DNA of 64,000 bases from Planctomycetota bacterium (GTDB lineage Bacteria; Planctomycetota; UBA8742; UBA2392). This document shows, piece after piece, positions 32,504-41,676 of this stretch. Made by a program: the position numbers and the translations under genes. A model generated the notes under the pieces. It made no database searches, had not been told where the DNA came from, and saw nothing but the letters and a program-made list of their open reading frames with translations. Position 1 is the stretch's first letter; the number at the start of each line of letters is the position of its first letter. The DNA is taken from the NCBI GenBank assembly GCA_016712285.1, contig JADJRK010000001.1, forward strand, positions 3,720,001-3,784,000. The letters are read 5' to 3'.

Positions 32504-35500
32504 ATGAAGCAGGTATTCCAGGTCAAGCACAAGGTCCGGTTCGTGACCGCCGCTGCCCTTTTCGACGGGCACGATGTCAGCATTAACATCATGCGCCGGC
32601 TGTTGCAGGCCCACGGTGCCGAGGTCATCCACCTCGGCCACAACCGCAGCGCCGAAGAAATCGTCAACGCCGCCATTGAAGAAGACGCCCAGGGCATCGC
32701 CGTCTCAAGCTACCAGGGTGGCCACATGGAGTTCTTCAAGTACATGCACGACCTGCTGCGCGAAAAGGGTGCCGGTCACATCAAGGTGTTTGGCGGCGGC
32801 GGCGGCGTGATCGTCGCCGACGAGATTCGCGAACTTCACGACTATGGCATTACGCGCATTTTCAGCCCCCACGACGGCCGTGAGATGGGCCTTGAGGGCA
32901 TGATCCGCTACATGCTGGCCGAGTGCGACTTCTCCACCGTGCATGCGCTCAATGGTGAAATCACCAACTTCGATGTCGCCCACAAGGGCAGCGTCGCGCG
33001 ACTGATCACATTGGCCGAACTGAACGGCCAGTCGCCGCCCGGCCAGGCCGAGCGCGTAAAGCAGGCCATCAGCAAGCGCAAAGACGCGCTCAAACATGCC
33101 ATCCCGGTGATTGGCGTTACCGGCACCGGCGGCGCAGGCAAGTCCAGCCTGACCGACGAGCTGCTGCGCCGCTATCTGCTCGACTTCACCGACAAGCACG
33201 TGGCAGTGATCAGCATCGACCCCACTCGCAAACGCACCGGCGGGGCATTGCTCGGCGACCGCATCCGCATGAACGCGCTGAACAACGCGCGCGTGTACAT
33301 GCGCAGCCTCGCGACCCGCGAGTCCAACACCGAGGTCAGTGCCGCGCTGGACGAAGCGATCGACATCTGCAAAGCCGCCGGCTACGACCTTGTCATTGTC
33401 GAGACCAGCGGCATCGGGCAAGCCGACGGCGTCATCACCGGGTATGTCGACAGCAGCCTGTACGTGATGACCAGCGAATACGGCGCGGCGACGCAGCTTG
33501 AGAAAATCGAGATGCTGGACTACGCCGACTTTGTCGTGCTGAACAAGTTCGAGCGACGTGGCGCCAAAGACGCGTTGCGTGACATTCGCAAGCAGGCGTG
33601 GCGCAATCGGGGCGCGCCCAGCAACCTGAAGCCTGAGCAGATGCCCGTGTACCCCACGATTGCCGCGCAGTTTAACGACCTGGGCGTGAATCGGCTTTAC
33701 GGCGACCTGCTCAAGCGGCTCTCTGAAATCACCGGCGAAACCCTTGAGACGCGCTACTTCACGCAGGTCTGCGATGTCGACGGGCCGACGCAGCAGACCG
33801 TGGTACCCGGCAAGCGCACCCGCTATCTCAGTGAGGTTGCCGAAACTGTGCGTGGCCATCACCGCTGGTCTGAGGCGCAGCGCGTCATCGCCGGCAAGCT
33901 CGGCGCCTGCTACCACGCACTGCAAGAGCTTGGCGACAAGTCTGTCACGCCGCTCGAGCCGCTGAAGCCCGAAGAGGGAAAAGACCCCGTGACGCGCGCG
34001 CTGCGTGAGCGCTACAGCGACCTGCTGGCAGAGCTTGACCCGGCCTGCGTGCGCGAACTCAAGGCATGGTCGGCGCTGGTGCATTCGTATACCGACGACG
34101 AGAACGTCTATGAGGTGCGCGGTCGCGAAATCCGCGTCGCCAACTACACCACGACGCTCAGCGGCACGAAGCTTCCCAAGGTCGCCCTGCCGAAGTTCAG
34201 TGACTGGGGCGACCGGCTTTACTGGCTGCTTGAAGAGAATGTTCCCGGTGGTTTTCCGTACACCGCTGGCGTGTACCCGTACAAGCGCAGCGGCGAAGAC
34301 CCGACGCGCATGTTTGCCGGCGAAGGCCCCGCCGAGCGCACCAACCGCCGCTTTCATCTTGTCAGCGAGGGCCAGCCCGCGGCGCGCCTGAGCACGGCGT
34401 TCGACAGTGTCACGCTGTACGGCGAAGACCCGCACGAACGCCCCGACATCTACGGCAAAGTCGGCGAAAGCGGCGTAGCGATCTTCACCGTAGAGGAAAT
34501 TGAAATCCTGTACGCCGGCTTTGACCTGTGTGCCGCCAGCAACAGCGTCAGCATGACGATCAACGGCCCGGCGCCGATCATTCTGGCCTTTTTCTTCAAT
34601 GCCGCGATCCGGCAGCAGGCCCGCAAGCACCTGATGGAGAAGGGCAAGCTCGCCGCCAAGCGCCCGCCCGCACGGCTGTTTGTTCCGAAGAGTGTCGGCG
34701 CGCGCGATCCGCTTGAGTCTGCATGGCAGGACCCGCGCTGCTTTGACCAGGACTGGTCGCAGATTCGCGCGCTGCTCACGGATGCCGAGTTCGACAAGAT
34801 TGCCGCAGAAACGGTCAGCACAGTGCGCGGCACGGTGCAAGCCGACATCTTGAAAGAAGACCAGGCCCAGAACACCTGCATCTTCAGCATCGAGTTTGCG
34901 CTCAAGATGATGGGCGACGTGCAGCAGTGGTTCATTGAGCACAACGTTCGCAACTATTACTCGGTGAGCATCAGCGGGTATCACATTGCCGAAGCCGGCG
35001 CCAACCCGATTACCCAGCTTGCGTTCACGCTGGCCAACGGGTTCACGTACGTAGAGGCGTACCGCGCGCGCGGCATGGATGTGAACGACTTCGCGCCCAA
35101 TCTGAGCTTCTTCTTCAGCAATGGTGTCGATGCCGAGTACAGCGTGATTGGCCGCGTTGCACGTCGCATCTGGGCCGTGGCGATGAAGCGCATGTATGGC
35201 GCCAACGAGCGCAGCCAGATGCTCAAGTACCACATCCAGACCAGCGGGCGCTCGCTGCACGCCATGGAGATAGACTTCAACGACATTCGCACCACGCTGC
35301 AGGCGCTCTACGCGATCTGCGACAACTGCAACAGCCTGCACACCAACGCGTTCGACGAGGCGATCACCACGCCCACGGACAACAGCGTGCGCCGGGCGCT
35401 GGCGATTCAGTTGATCATCAACAAAGAGCTCGGCCTGACGAAAAACGAGAACCCCATCCAGGGCAGTTTCGTGATTGAGGAACTTACCAACCTGGTCGAA

Positions 35501-35926
35501 GAAGCCGTGCTGACCGAGTTCGACCGCATCACCGAGCGCGGTGGCGTGCTGGGCGCCATGGAGACGCAGTACCAGCGCGGCAAGATCCAGGAAGAGAGCA
35601 TGTACTACGAGCAGCTCAAGCACAGCGGCGAGCTGCCAATTGTGGGCGTGAACAGTTACCTGAACCCGCACCCGCCCGAGCACGAAGCGAAGGTCGAGCT
35701 GGCAAGGGCCACGCAATCCGAGAAAGAGGCGTGTATTGAGCGGCTGCGCAAGTTCCAGCAGCAGCACGAACCGGGCGCGGAAAAAGCGCTGGAGCGCCTG
35801 AAGCGGGCCGCGCTGTCCGGCCAGAACATCTTCAACGAACTGATGCAGACCGTAAGGCACTGCAGCCTCGGCCAGATCAGCCAGGCCCTATACGAAGTAG
35901 GCGGCCAATACCGCCGCAACATGTAA
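32504..35926 (+). CDS. icmF: Fused isobutyryl-CoA mutase IcmF (B12 domain, G-protein chaperone, mutase domain)
   Basis: A 1140-residue fused acyl-CoA mutase. Residues 10-145 bind adenosylcobalamin (D21-GHD with axial His23, then SSYQGGHMEFF and FGGGGGVIV). Residues about 190-470 are the MeaI/ArgK-type GTPase (P-loop G206-TGGAGKSS, DPTRKRTGGALLGDR, ETSGIGQAD) that loads and protects the cofactor. About 560-1130 is the mutase barrel (GFPYTAGVYPYKR, AGEGPAERTNRRFH, SISGYHIAEAGANP, ending with the YYSVSISGYH region). IcmF interconverts isobutyryl-CoA and n-butyryl-CoA (and pivalyl/isovaleryl pairs in some members). The start ATG 32504 matches family N-termini. It is followed 13 bases later by an unrelated GT39-like gene. 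No B12 riboswitch is visible in the 189 bases upstream. Confidence 0.95.
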   Translation: MKQVFQVKHKVRFVTAAALFDGHDVSINIMRRLLQAHGAEVIHLGHNRSAEEIVNAAIEEDAQGIAVSSYQGGHMEFFKYMHDLLREKGAGHIKVFGGGGGVIVADEIRELHDYGITRIFSPHDGREMGLEGMIRYMLAECDFSTVHALNGEITNFDVAHKGSVARLITLAELNGQSPPGQAERVKQAISKRKDALKHAIPVIGVTGTGGAGKSSLTDELLRRYLLDFTDKHVAVISIDPTRKRTGGALLGDRIRMNALNNARVYMRSLATRESNTEVSAALDEAIDICKAAGYDLVIVETSGIGQADGVITGYVDSSLYVMTSEYGAATQLEKIEMLDYADFVVLNKFERRGAKDALRDIRKQAWRNRGAPSNLKPEQMPVYPTIAAQFNDLGVNRLYGDLLKRLSEITGETLETRYFTQVCDVDGPTQQTVVPGKRTRYLSEVAETVRGHHRWSEAQRVIAGKLGACYHALQELGDKSVTPLEPLKPEEGKDPVTRALRERYSDLLAELDPACVRELKAWSALVHSYTDDENVYEVRGREIRVANYTTTLSGTKLPKVALPKFSDWGDRLYWLLEENVPGGFPYTAGVYPYKRSGEDPTRMFAGEGPAERTNRRFHLVSEGQPAARLSTAFDSVTLYGEDPHERPDIYGKVGESGVAIFTVEEIEILYAGFDLCAASNSVSMTINGPAPIILAFFFNAAIRQQARKHLMEKGKLAAKRPPARLFVPKSVGARDPLESAWQDPRCFDQDWSQIRALLTDAEFDKIAAETVSTVRGTVQADILKEDQAQNTCIFSIEFALKMMGDVQQWFIEHNVRNYYSVSISGYHIAEAGANPITQLAFTLANGFTYVEAYRARGMDVNDFAPNLSFFFSNGVDAEYSVIGRVARRIWAVAMKRMYGANERSQMLKYHIQTSGRSLHAMEIDFNDIRTTLQALYAICDNCNSLHTNAFDEAITTPTDNSVRRALAIQLIINKELGLTKNENPIQGSFVIEELTNLVEEAVLTEFDRITERGGVLGAMETQYQRGKIQEESMYYEQLKHSGELPIVGVNSYLNPHPPEHEAKVELARATQSEKEACIERLRKFQQQHEPGAEKALERLKRAALSGQNIFNELMQTVRHCSLGQISQALYEVGGQYRRNM

Positions 35927-35939
35927 CTCCAGCGGCACT

Positions 35940-37484
35940 ATGTCAGAGCTCAGGCATTCTGCGCCTAACAAGTCCGACGCCTTGGAGTCATGGTTCACGC
36001 GCACCGACCTATTGCTGTCAGCGCTGTTTGTGGGCCTTGCCATTGTTCTGATCCTGTACGCCACCGCCCAGTGGGGGCCAGGACTGACTACCGATTCCGT
36101 GCGGTATATGGATTCCGCAGCGCACATTGCCGCTGGCGATGGACTGGTCACGGGCGTTCCCGATGGCGTGAAGCGGCCGCTAACGGAATGGCCACCCGGA
36201 TTTCCCTTGGTGTTAGCCCCAGACGCGGTAGCCGCGTGGGCCCGGTGGGTGCAGGCACTGTTGTTTGGTTGCTGCACGCTGATGGCCTTTGCATTCGTGC
36301 GGTGGGCGGGCGGATCTCGCCCGGGTGCGGCTTTGGCTGCAACACTCACCTGTTGCGGTGGAGGGATGGTTCTCCAGTTCGTGGTGGTCTCCAGTGAGAC
36401 ACTTTTTCTTCCGCTTCAGTTGGGCGGGATTTGGGCGGTCAGCGCTTGGATGAACGGAAGGCGGGAATCCGTGTTGTGGCTGGCTGGCGGACTGTTGTGT
36501 TCCGCGACGTTGACACGATATGTGGGGCAGGGTGCCGCGCTGGCCATGATATTGCTGGTGGCCCTGACGGCATGGCATTCCGGTCGCCACCGCCTGCGGG
36601 CGCCCGCCATCATCCTAATGGCGAGTCAGATCGCCTTGATCGCGTGGCTCCTGCGGAATGTGTTGGAGGCGGACACAGTGGCACAACGGACAATGGCGCC
36701 GCAGCCCATTGAGTTCGACTGGGTCCTCAATGTGTGGCGCGTCGCGACCCTTTGGTTCTGGCCGGCCGAGTGGACGCGATGGTTCAGGCATCCGGCTACT
36801 TTGTTCCTCCTGCTAGCGGGAGTGGCAGCACTCAGAAAGAGGACAGCTCCCGAGTCCGCAGCGCGAGCCCGCGCTGTCGCCTCTGTCGCGGGCTGGTGGA
36901 TCACGGGGTATCTTTGCCTGATGTTTGCAACGGACTTCCTGACGCCGAGGGACCAGGACCTGGACGTGCGCATGATGCTTCCGGTCATGCTGCCGATTGT
37001 CTGTGTGCTAGGGCTGGCACTTCCATCCGGGCGGAACTGGAGAGTATGGTGTGCGAGTGCACTGGCAATCTTCGTGTGTGCTGTCGGCGCGATCCGCACA
37101 GCGGCGCAGGCTCAAGAGCTCCACGAATCCGGGTTCGCTTTCGGGTCTCGCGCATGGCATCAGTCCCCAATGCTTGATGCCGCAAGAAAGTTGCCGGCAA
37201 ACGCGGTCCTCGCCAGCAACCAAGCCGACGCAGTATTCTGGCACCTGGACCGTCCATGCCTGCCACTGCCGCGGGCTGGCGATGAGGGGCGGGATCACAC
37301 TTGCCTCGATGCGGAGAGAGTACAACGCTTCCACCAGGCACGGGGTGACCGACAAGTGACCTACGTGCTGAGATTTCACCAATCGTGGCGGTGGGATGCG
37401 CCAGTCGAAGATTCGCAGCACGAACTGAAACTCGAAAGGGTTGCCGATTTCAGCGACGGCACTCTATTCCGGATCAGTGAATAA
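35940..37484 (+). CDS. GT39/ArnT-like integral membrane glycosyltransferase, atypical codon use
   Basis: A 514-residue membrane protein with about ten hydrophobic helices. The first loop after helix one holds DSVRYMDSAAHIAAGDGL followed by EWPPGFPLVLA, the position and form of the conserved acidic loop in family-39 (PMT/ArnT-like) glycosyltransferases that use lipid-linked sugars. The C-terminal 120 residues are soluble and probably periplasmic. The identity within the family is open. The gene is 13 bases after icmF, but its codon use differs (AGA/AGG, ATA and TTG codons, less biased third positions), suggesting later acquisition. Start ATG 35940 is the first in frame. Confidence 0.7.
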   Translation: MSELRHSAPNKSDALESWFTRTDLLLSALFVGLAIVLILYATAQWGPGLTTDSVRYMDSAAHIAAGDGLVTGVPDGVKRPLTEWPPGFPLVLAPDAVAAWARWVQALLFGCCTLMAFAFVRWAGGSRPGAALAATLTCCGGGMVLQFVVVSSETLFLPLQLGGIWAVSAWMNGRRESVLWLAGGLLCSATLTRYVGQGAALAMILLVALTAWHSGRHRLRAPAIILMASQIALIAWLLRNVLEADTVAQRTMAPQPIEFDWVLNVWRVATLWFWPAEWTRWFRHPATLFLLLAGVAALRKRTAPESAARARAVASVAGWWITGYLCLMFATDFLTPRDQDLDVRMMLPVMLPIVCVLGLALPSGRNWRVWCASALAIFVCAVGAIRTAAQAQELHESGFAFGSRAWHQSPMLDAARKLPANAVLASNQADAVFWHLDRPCLPLPRAGDEGRDHTCLDAERVQRFHQARGDRQVTYVLRFHQSWRWDAPVEDSQHELKLERVADFSDGTLFRISE

Positions 37485-37548
37485 ATCTCAATCCACTCCG
37501 AATTGAACACTGCTCGCGGGTTCACTTGTGCGGCATATACTGCGGCGC

Positions 37549-39729
37549 ATGGACTTGTTGGGCATCCTGCAGTCGAGGTTTGGGTTTCCGGCGTTTCGGC
37601 CTCATCAGGCTGAGGCTTGCTCGGTTTTGGCTTCTGGCGAGTCGGCTTTGCTGGTCATGCCTACGGGCGCGGGCAAATCGCTTTGCTATCAGCTTCCGGC
37701 GATTGCACGGGGCGGGTCGGCGCTGGTCATCTCTCCGCTCATCTCGCTGATGGAAGACCAGGTGGCCAAACTCTGCGCGCAGGGTTTCAACGCTGCGCGC
37801 ATTCACTCGGGCCGCCCCAAACCTGAGTCCCGCGACGTCTGCTACGACTGGGAAGCCGGCAAGCTCGACTTTCTGTTCATCGCCCCGGAACGACTGCGCG
37901 TGCCCGGATTCGTCGAATGGCTTGCACGCCGCAAGCCGGGCCTGATCGCCGTGGACGAGGCCCACTGCATCAGCGAATGGGGCCACGACTTTCGGCCGGA
38001 CTACCGGCTGCTGGGCGAACGGCTTGCGGTACTGCGCCTGGGGTCTGGCACCAAGGAACTCGCAGGAGAGGGTCAGGCACAATTTCGGCCGACTGCGGCT
38101 GAAATTGAGCCAGACCCTTCGCCCGTCATTGCCATGACCGCGACTGCCACGCCGACGGTACAGCGCGACATCTGTGAGCAGCTCGGCTTGCAGAACGCGC
38201 GACGCCTGATTCATGGCTTCCGGCGCCAGAACCTGGCTGTCGAATGCGTGGACATGAAGCCGAGCCAACGGGCCGATACCGTGCTGCGGCTGCTTGGAGA
38301 AAAGGGGTCAGGCTCGCGCAGCGTGCCTGACCCCTTTTTGCTCGCACCGGCAAAGGGGACAGGCACCTCCGCTGCGCTCCGGAGCCAGTCCCCTTTGCCC
38401 GCCATCGTCTATGTGCCGTCGCGCAAAGAGTGCGACGCGCTTGCGGCCAAGCTTGCCGACCACGTCGCTTGCCTGCCGTACCACGCTGGTCTTGACGCGT
38501 CAACTCGCGACAAGGCGCAGGCGGCGTTCCAGTCCGGCGAGGTGCAGGTCATCGTCGCCACTATCGCGTTCGGCATGGGCATCGACAAAGCCGACGTGCG
38601 CACGGTGGTTCACACGGCGCTGCCTGCCACCGTTGAGGGCTACTACCAGGAGATTGGCCGTGCGGGCCGCGACGGCAAGCCTTCGCGCGCGATATTGTTG
38701 TACGGTTGGGCCGACCGGCGGCTTCACGAGTTCTTTCTGGATCGGGACTACCCGCCGGCTGCTGAACTTGAACGTGTGTGGCGCGCGCTGGGCGGTCGCA
38801 GCGGCAGCATTGAAGAGATTGCGGCTGACCTGGACCTGAACGAGCAGGATGCTTCCAGGCACCTGGAGCGCCTGATGGCGCTGGGCGGCGCTGGCGTTGA
38901 CGCCGATGGCCGTGTGATACGCGGCGATGCCGACTGGCGCCCCGGGTACGCCGCGCGGGTTTCGCACCGGCGCGAACAGCTGGACGCGGTATACGCGTTT
39001 GCCGATGGCCGCGGCTGCCGCATGGCCGCGCTGGTGGCGCACTTCGGTGAACAGGACGCGCGACCGTGCGGCATCTGCGACGTCTGCGCGCCGGAGGCGT
39101 GCGTGATCAAGCGCTTTCGTAAGCCGACGCCGCGGGAACACGACCTGCTGTGCCGCATCATCGGCGCGCTGCAAGAGCGTGATGGGCGCACACCCAAGCA
39201 GCTTCACGAAAGCGCGCTGCGCGAAGGCGAGCTTGACATCCGGCGTTTTCGCGAATTGCTGGGCGGGTTAGCAGCTGCAGGCGCAGTCCACATGCAGGCG
39301 GATGCTTTTGAGAAAGACGGCAAGTTGATCAACTTCGAGCGCGCGTTTCTGACCCGCGAAGCCAAAGCCGAGGGCATCCACGCGGCCAACTGGGTAAACC
39401 TGCCGGACGACGAATCTGCCGTGCCTGCCGAGAAGCCGGCCCGGAAAGCGCGCCAGAAATCGGCCAAGCAGGCGATTGCGCAAGCCGAGTCGCTGGCAGA
39501 ACCCGACGCCGAGATCGTGCAGGCGCTGAAGGGCTGGCGGTTGACGCAGGCAAAGTCAGAAGGCGTGCAGGCGTTTCGCATTCTCAGCAACAAGACGCTC
39601 AACGCGATTGCACGCGACAAGCCGACAACCGAAGAGCAACTGCTGAGAGTCCCCGGGATCGGCCCCCAGAAGCTTGAGGCCTACGGTGCGGGGATTCTGG
39701 AGACCGTGCGCGGTCAACGGGACGCGTAG
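37549..39729 (+). CDS. recQ: RecQ-family ATP-dependent DNA helicase carrying in-frame palindrome insertions
   Basis: A 726-residue helicase of the RecQ family. Helicase core: Walker A MPTGAGKS, DEAH in VDEAHCISEWGHDF, motif III AMTATAT and arginine-finger motif EIGRAGRDG. An RQC zinc site follows (GCRMAAL, then CGICDVC) and a C-terminal HRDC-like domain (LNAIARDKPTTEEQLLRVPG). RecQ unwinds duplex DNA 3' to 5' in repair and recombination. Two stretches break the family pattern: about 165-190 (between RLLGERLAVL and PVIAMTATAT) and about 251-284 (between LRLLGE and AIVYVPSRKECDAL). Each is encoded by imperfect palindromes (38067-38120; 38300-38338 and 38351-38397) related to the repeats around the RAYT, inserted without breaking the frame. 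They add about 60 residues to loops next to the core. ATG 37549 is preferred over GTG 37528. Confidence 0.92.
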   Translation: MDLLGILQSRFGFPAFRPHQAEACSVLASGESALLVMPTGAGKSLCYQLPAIARGGSALVISPLISLMEDQVAKLCAQGFNAARIHSGRPKPESRDVCYDWEAGKLDFLFIAPERLRVPGFVEWLARRKPGLIAVDEAHCISEWGHDFRPDYRLLGERLAVLRLGSGTKELAGEGQAQFRPTAAEIEPDPSPVIAMTATATPTVQRDICEQLGLQNARRLIHGFRRQNLAVECVDMKPSQRADTVLRLLGEKGSGSRSVPDPFLLAPAKGTGTSAALRSQSPLPAIVYVPSRKECDALAAKLADHVACLPYHAGLDASTRDKAQAAFQSGEVQVIVATIAFGMGIDKADVRTVVHTALPATVEGYYQEIGRAGRDGKPSRAILLYGWADRRLHEFFLDRDYPPAAELERVWRALGGRSGSIEEIAADLDLNEQDASRHLERLMALGGAGVDADGRVIRGDADWRPGYAARVSHRREQLDAVYAFADGRGCRMAALVAHFGEQDARPCGICDVCAPEACVIKRFRKPTPREHDLLCRIIGALQERDGRTPKQLHESALREGELDIRRFRELLGGLAAAGAVHMQADAFEKDGKLINFERAFLTREAKAEGIHAANWVNLPDDESAVPAEKPARKARQKSAKQAIAQAESLAEPDAEIVQALKGWRLTQAKSEGVQAFRILSNKTLNAIARDKPTTEEQLLRVPGIGPQKLEAYGAGILETVRGQRDA
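38067..38120. repeat. REP-like palindrome inside recQ (in frame, first insertion)
   Basis: An imperfect inverted repeat with a GGGTCAGGC outer stem and a CAATTTCGGCCG inner stem (complement GAAATTG with CGGCT), loop ACTG. The right outer arm reads GCCAGACCC, one mismatch from perfect. It is translated as roughly EGQAQFRPTAAEIEPDPS in the helicase. Family core GGGNCAGGC is shared with the RAYT-flanking copies. Confidence 0.75.
38300..38338. repeat. REP-like palindrome inside recQ (in frame, second insertion, left hairpin)
   Basis: A 14-bp perfect stem (AAAAGGGGTCAGGC at 38300-38313, complement at 38325-38338) with an 11-base partly self-complementary loop. It is translated in frame in RecQ as part of KGSGSRSVPDPF. 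Twelve bases separate it from the next hairpin. Confidence 0.8.
38351..38397. repeat. REP-like palindrome inside recQ (in frame, second insertion, right hairpin)
   Basis: 14-base arms CAAAGGGGACAGGC (38351-38364) and GCCAGTCCCCTTTG (38384-38397), one mismatch, with an inner CTCCG/CGGAG stem. It reads in frame as KGTGTSAALRSQSPL. With the left hairpin it forms a two-hairpin unit, like the paired (BIME-type) arrangement of REP elements. Confidence 0.8.
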
Positions 39730-39744
39730 CTTCTTTCCCGTTGC

Positions 39745-40197
39745 ATGATGCCGATTGCGCCGCATATTCCCTGCGTGCGCCTGTGGTCGATCCATCCGCG
39801 TTTTCTCGATTCCAAGGGGCTTGTTGCCTGTTGGCGTGAATCCTTGCTCGCGCAGGCGGTGCTGCTCGGCCGAACTCGGGGCTACCGCAACCATCCTCAA
39901 CTGGACAGGTTTCGGCGGGCGCGGGACCCCGTCGCTGCCGTGGGGGCGTTTCTGGCGGCCGTTGCGGCAGAGGCCCGGCGGCGGGGCTATCGGTTTGACG
40001 CCAGTAAGATCGCCCGCCCGCGATCGCGCGCCCGGCTGAGCGTGACGCGGGGACAGATCGAACACGAGTGGCTGCACCTGAAACGCAAGCTGCGCCAGCG
40101 GGATCCAGCATGGCTGAAGGCGCTGCCGGCAGAAGCGGCGGCGCACCCGATGTTTCGGGTCGTGGCTGGGCCCGTTGAGAGTTGGGAGCGGCCCTGA
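39745..40197 (+). CDS. Pyrimidine dimer DNA glycosylase / endonuclease V-type protein
   Basis: A 150-residue protein that matches the pyrimidine-dimer glycosylase family from T4-type endonuclease V (PF03013-type). After a short extension it begins RLWSIHPRFLDSKGLVACWRE and continues LLGRTRGYRNHPQLDRF, the diagnostic start. The family removes UV dimers, cleaving the glycosidic bond and then the backbone. In T4 endonuclease V the N-terminal Thr is the nucleophile, so the true start matters. ATG 39745 or 39748 adds ten residues that the family lacks; GTG 39775 (M/VRLWS) fits family starts best. No start has a strong ribosome site. It lies 15 bases after recQ, so the two may form a DNA-repair transcript. 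Confidence 0.85.
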   Translation: MMPIAPHIPCVRLWSIHPRFLDSKGLVACWRESLLAQAVLLGRTRGYRNHPQLDRFRRARDPVAAVGAFLAAVAAEARRRGYRFDASKIARPRSRARLSVTRGQIEHEWLHLKRKLRQRDPAWLKALPAEAAAHPMFRVVAGPVESWERP

Positions 40198-40236
40198 CTG
40201 GCTGATTTCCCGCAAGCGGAGCCAGGAAAAAGACGA

Positions 40237-40266
40237 AGCGGGACCGACAGGATTGTCGGTCCCGCT
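40237..40266. terminator. Bidirectional terminator between convergent genes
   Basis: Perfect 13-bp arms (AGCGGGACCGACA at 40237-40249, complement at 40254-40266) with a GGAT loop. It lies in the 82-base gap between the dimer glycosylase and the DUF1501 gene. No long T run; the stem is very stable. Confidence 0.7.
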
Positions 40267-40279
40267 GACTGGCTGCGCG

Positions 40280-41569
40280 CTACTTGTAAATCTTCTCGAC
40301 CGGCTGGACGGCTTTGTCGGTCAGCCACATCGGGCGGTTGCCGGCCTGGAACTCGCGGGTCATGTCCCAATCCATCATGGTGCCGAGAGTGCGGTAAAGC
40401 TGGTCTGGTGCGATCGGGTCCTTGAGCAGCACTTCGCCCTTGGCGCCGCGGGTCATGCCGTCTTCAGGCGTTTCGCCGATGACCTGGCCCGACTTCACGC
40501 CACCGCCGCCCAGCACAACGCAGAAGTTGCTGGGCCAATGGTCGCGGCCGTCGGTGGGGCTGATGCGCGGGGTGCGACCGAACTCGCCCATCCACACCAG
40601 CAGCGTGCTTTCGTACATGCCGCGCTTCTTGAGGTCGTCGATCAGCGCTGCCCACGGCTGGTCCATGGTCTTGCACAGGTCGGCCACGCGCTTGAAGTTG
40701 TCGTCGTGGGTGTCCCATCCGCCCAGCACCACTTCGACGGCGGGCACGCCGGTCTCGATCAGGCGACGCGCGATGATCAATGAATCCGCGAATGCGCCTT
40801 CGCCATAGGCCTTGCGCACCTCGGCGGGCTCGTCATCCAGGTAGAACTTCTTGCGCAGCGGGCTGTCCATCAGGCGGCGGGCCTTTTCGTACATGGCTTT
40901 GTGGGCCTCAACCGCGTCTTCGCCGCGTTCTTTGGCGAAGTCTTTCTCCATTTCCTTGACCAGCTTCATGCGGCGTTCCATGCGCTCTTTGTCGACACCC
41001 TTGGCATAGTCAAGGTTCTCGATCTTGGCGCCGGGACGGCTGATCACGAAGGGGTTGTAGTCAACGCCCAGATAGCCAGCCGGAAACGGCGAGCCGCGCA
41101 GCTTGACGAAGTTCGGCAGTTCAAAGTTCGGGTTGCCCAGCTGGTGGGCCACCATGCTGCCCAGGCTCGGGTGCTTGATCGTCGGGTTGGGCGCAAAGCC
41201 GGTGCGCATCAGGTACGCGCCGCGCGAGTGGTTGCCCTCGCGCGTGGCCATGCTCTTGATCAGCAGCAGGTCTTTGGCCTTCTTGGCAAGAAACGGCAGG
41301 CTCTCGGCAGGCGTAAAGCCGGGCACCTCAGTCTCAATCGCCTTGGTGGGGCCGCCGTTCTTCGAGCCCGGCTTGGGGTCGAACGTTTCAAGCTGGCTTG
41401 GCCCGCCTTCCATGTACATCAGGATCACGCCCTTGATTTTGCTGTTGCGGGCGCGGGTGGCTTCCTGTGCCGACAAGGTGCTGCCAAGAAAGCTGCTTGT
41501 GGCGATGATGCCGCCCGCGGCAGCGCTGGTACGCAGGAAGTCGCGGCGATTAACGTGAAACTCGGTCAT
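40280..41569 (-). CDS. DUF1501 family protein with Tat-type signal
   Basis: A 429-residue protein of the DUF1501 family, sulfatase/alkaline-phosphatase-like, abundant in Planctomycetota. It begins MTEFHVNRRDFLRTSAAAGG, a twin-arginine signal (RRDFLR), so it is exported folded. The mature part carries VILMYMEGGPSQLETFDPKPG, LGGWDTHDDNF and WMGEFGRTPRISPTDGRDHWP, the family's conserved metal-site-like motifs. The ATG at 41569 has a GGAG site upstream; a longer frame from 41590 is not needed. The DUF1549 gene lies 107 bases upstream on the same strand, the standard pairing in this phylum. The biochemical function of either is not established; a role in polysaccharide use has been proposed for the pair. 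Confidence 0.93.
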   Translation of the reverse strand: MTEFHVNRRDFLRTSAAAGGIIATSSFLGSTLSAQEATRARNSKIKGVILMYMEGGPSQLETFDPKPGSKNGGPTKAIETEVPGFTPAESLPFLAKKAKDLLLIKSMATREGNHSRGAYLMRTGFAPNPTIKHPSLGSMVAHQLGNPNFELPNFVKLRGSPFPAGYLGVDYNPFVISRPGAKIENLDYAKGVDKERMERRMKLVKEMEKDFAKERGEDAVEAHKAMYEKARRLMDSPLRKKFYLDDEPAEVRKAYGEGAFADSLIIARRLIETGVPAVEVVLGGWDTHDDNFKRVADLCKTMDQPWAALIDDLKKRGMYESTLLVWMGEFGRTPRISPTDGRDHWPSNFCVVLGGGGVKSGQVIGETPEDGMTRGAKGEVLLKDPIAPDQLYRTLGTMMDWDMTREFQAGNRPMWLTDKAVQPVEKIYK

Positions 41570-41676
41570 GAGTCGCTCCGGTAAGTGCATTGCCAGTGAA
41601 GCATTGTTGCAGCTTTGACGGTTTCAGTTTCATCTAACCCTGCGTTGCAGCCCGGGTTTCGCAAAATTGCCCGGCA

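Noticed and set aside
32705..35860. A 1051-codon open frame on the minus strand
   Set aside because: It is the antisense of icmF, whose domains are complete on the plus strand. High GC keeps the opposite strand open; the antisense product has no recognisable motif.
38060..38400. Frameshifted or mis-assembled recQ
   Set aside because: Family sequence resumes in the same frame after each extra segment, and the segments are structured palindromes related to other copies. That is not what a random error gives.
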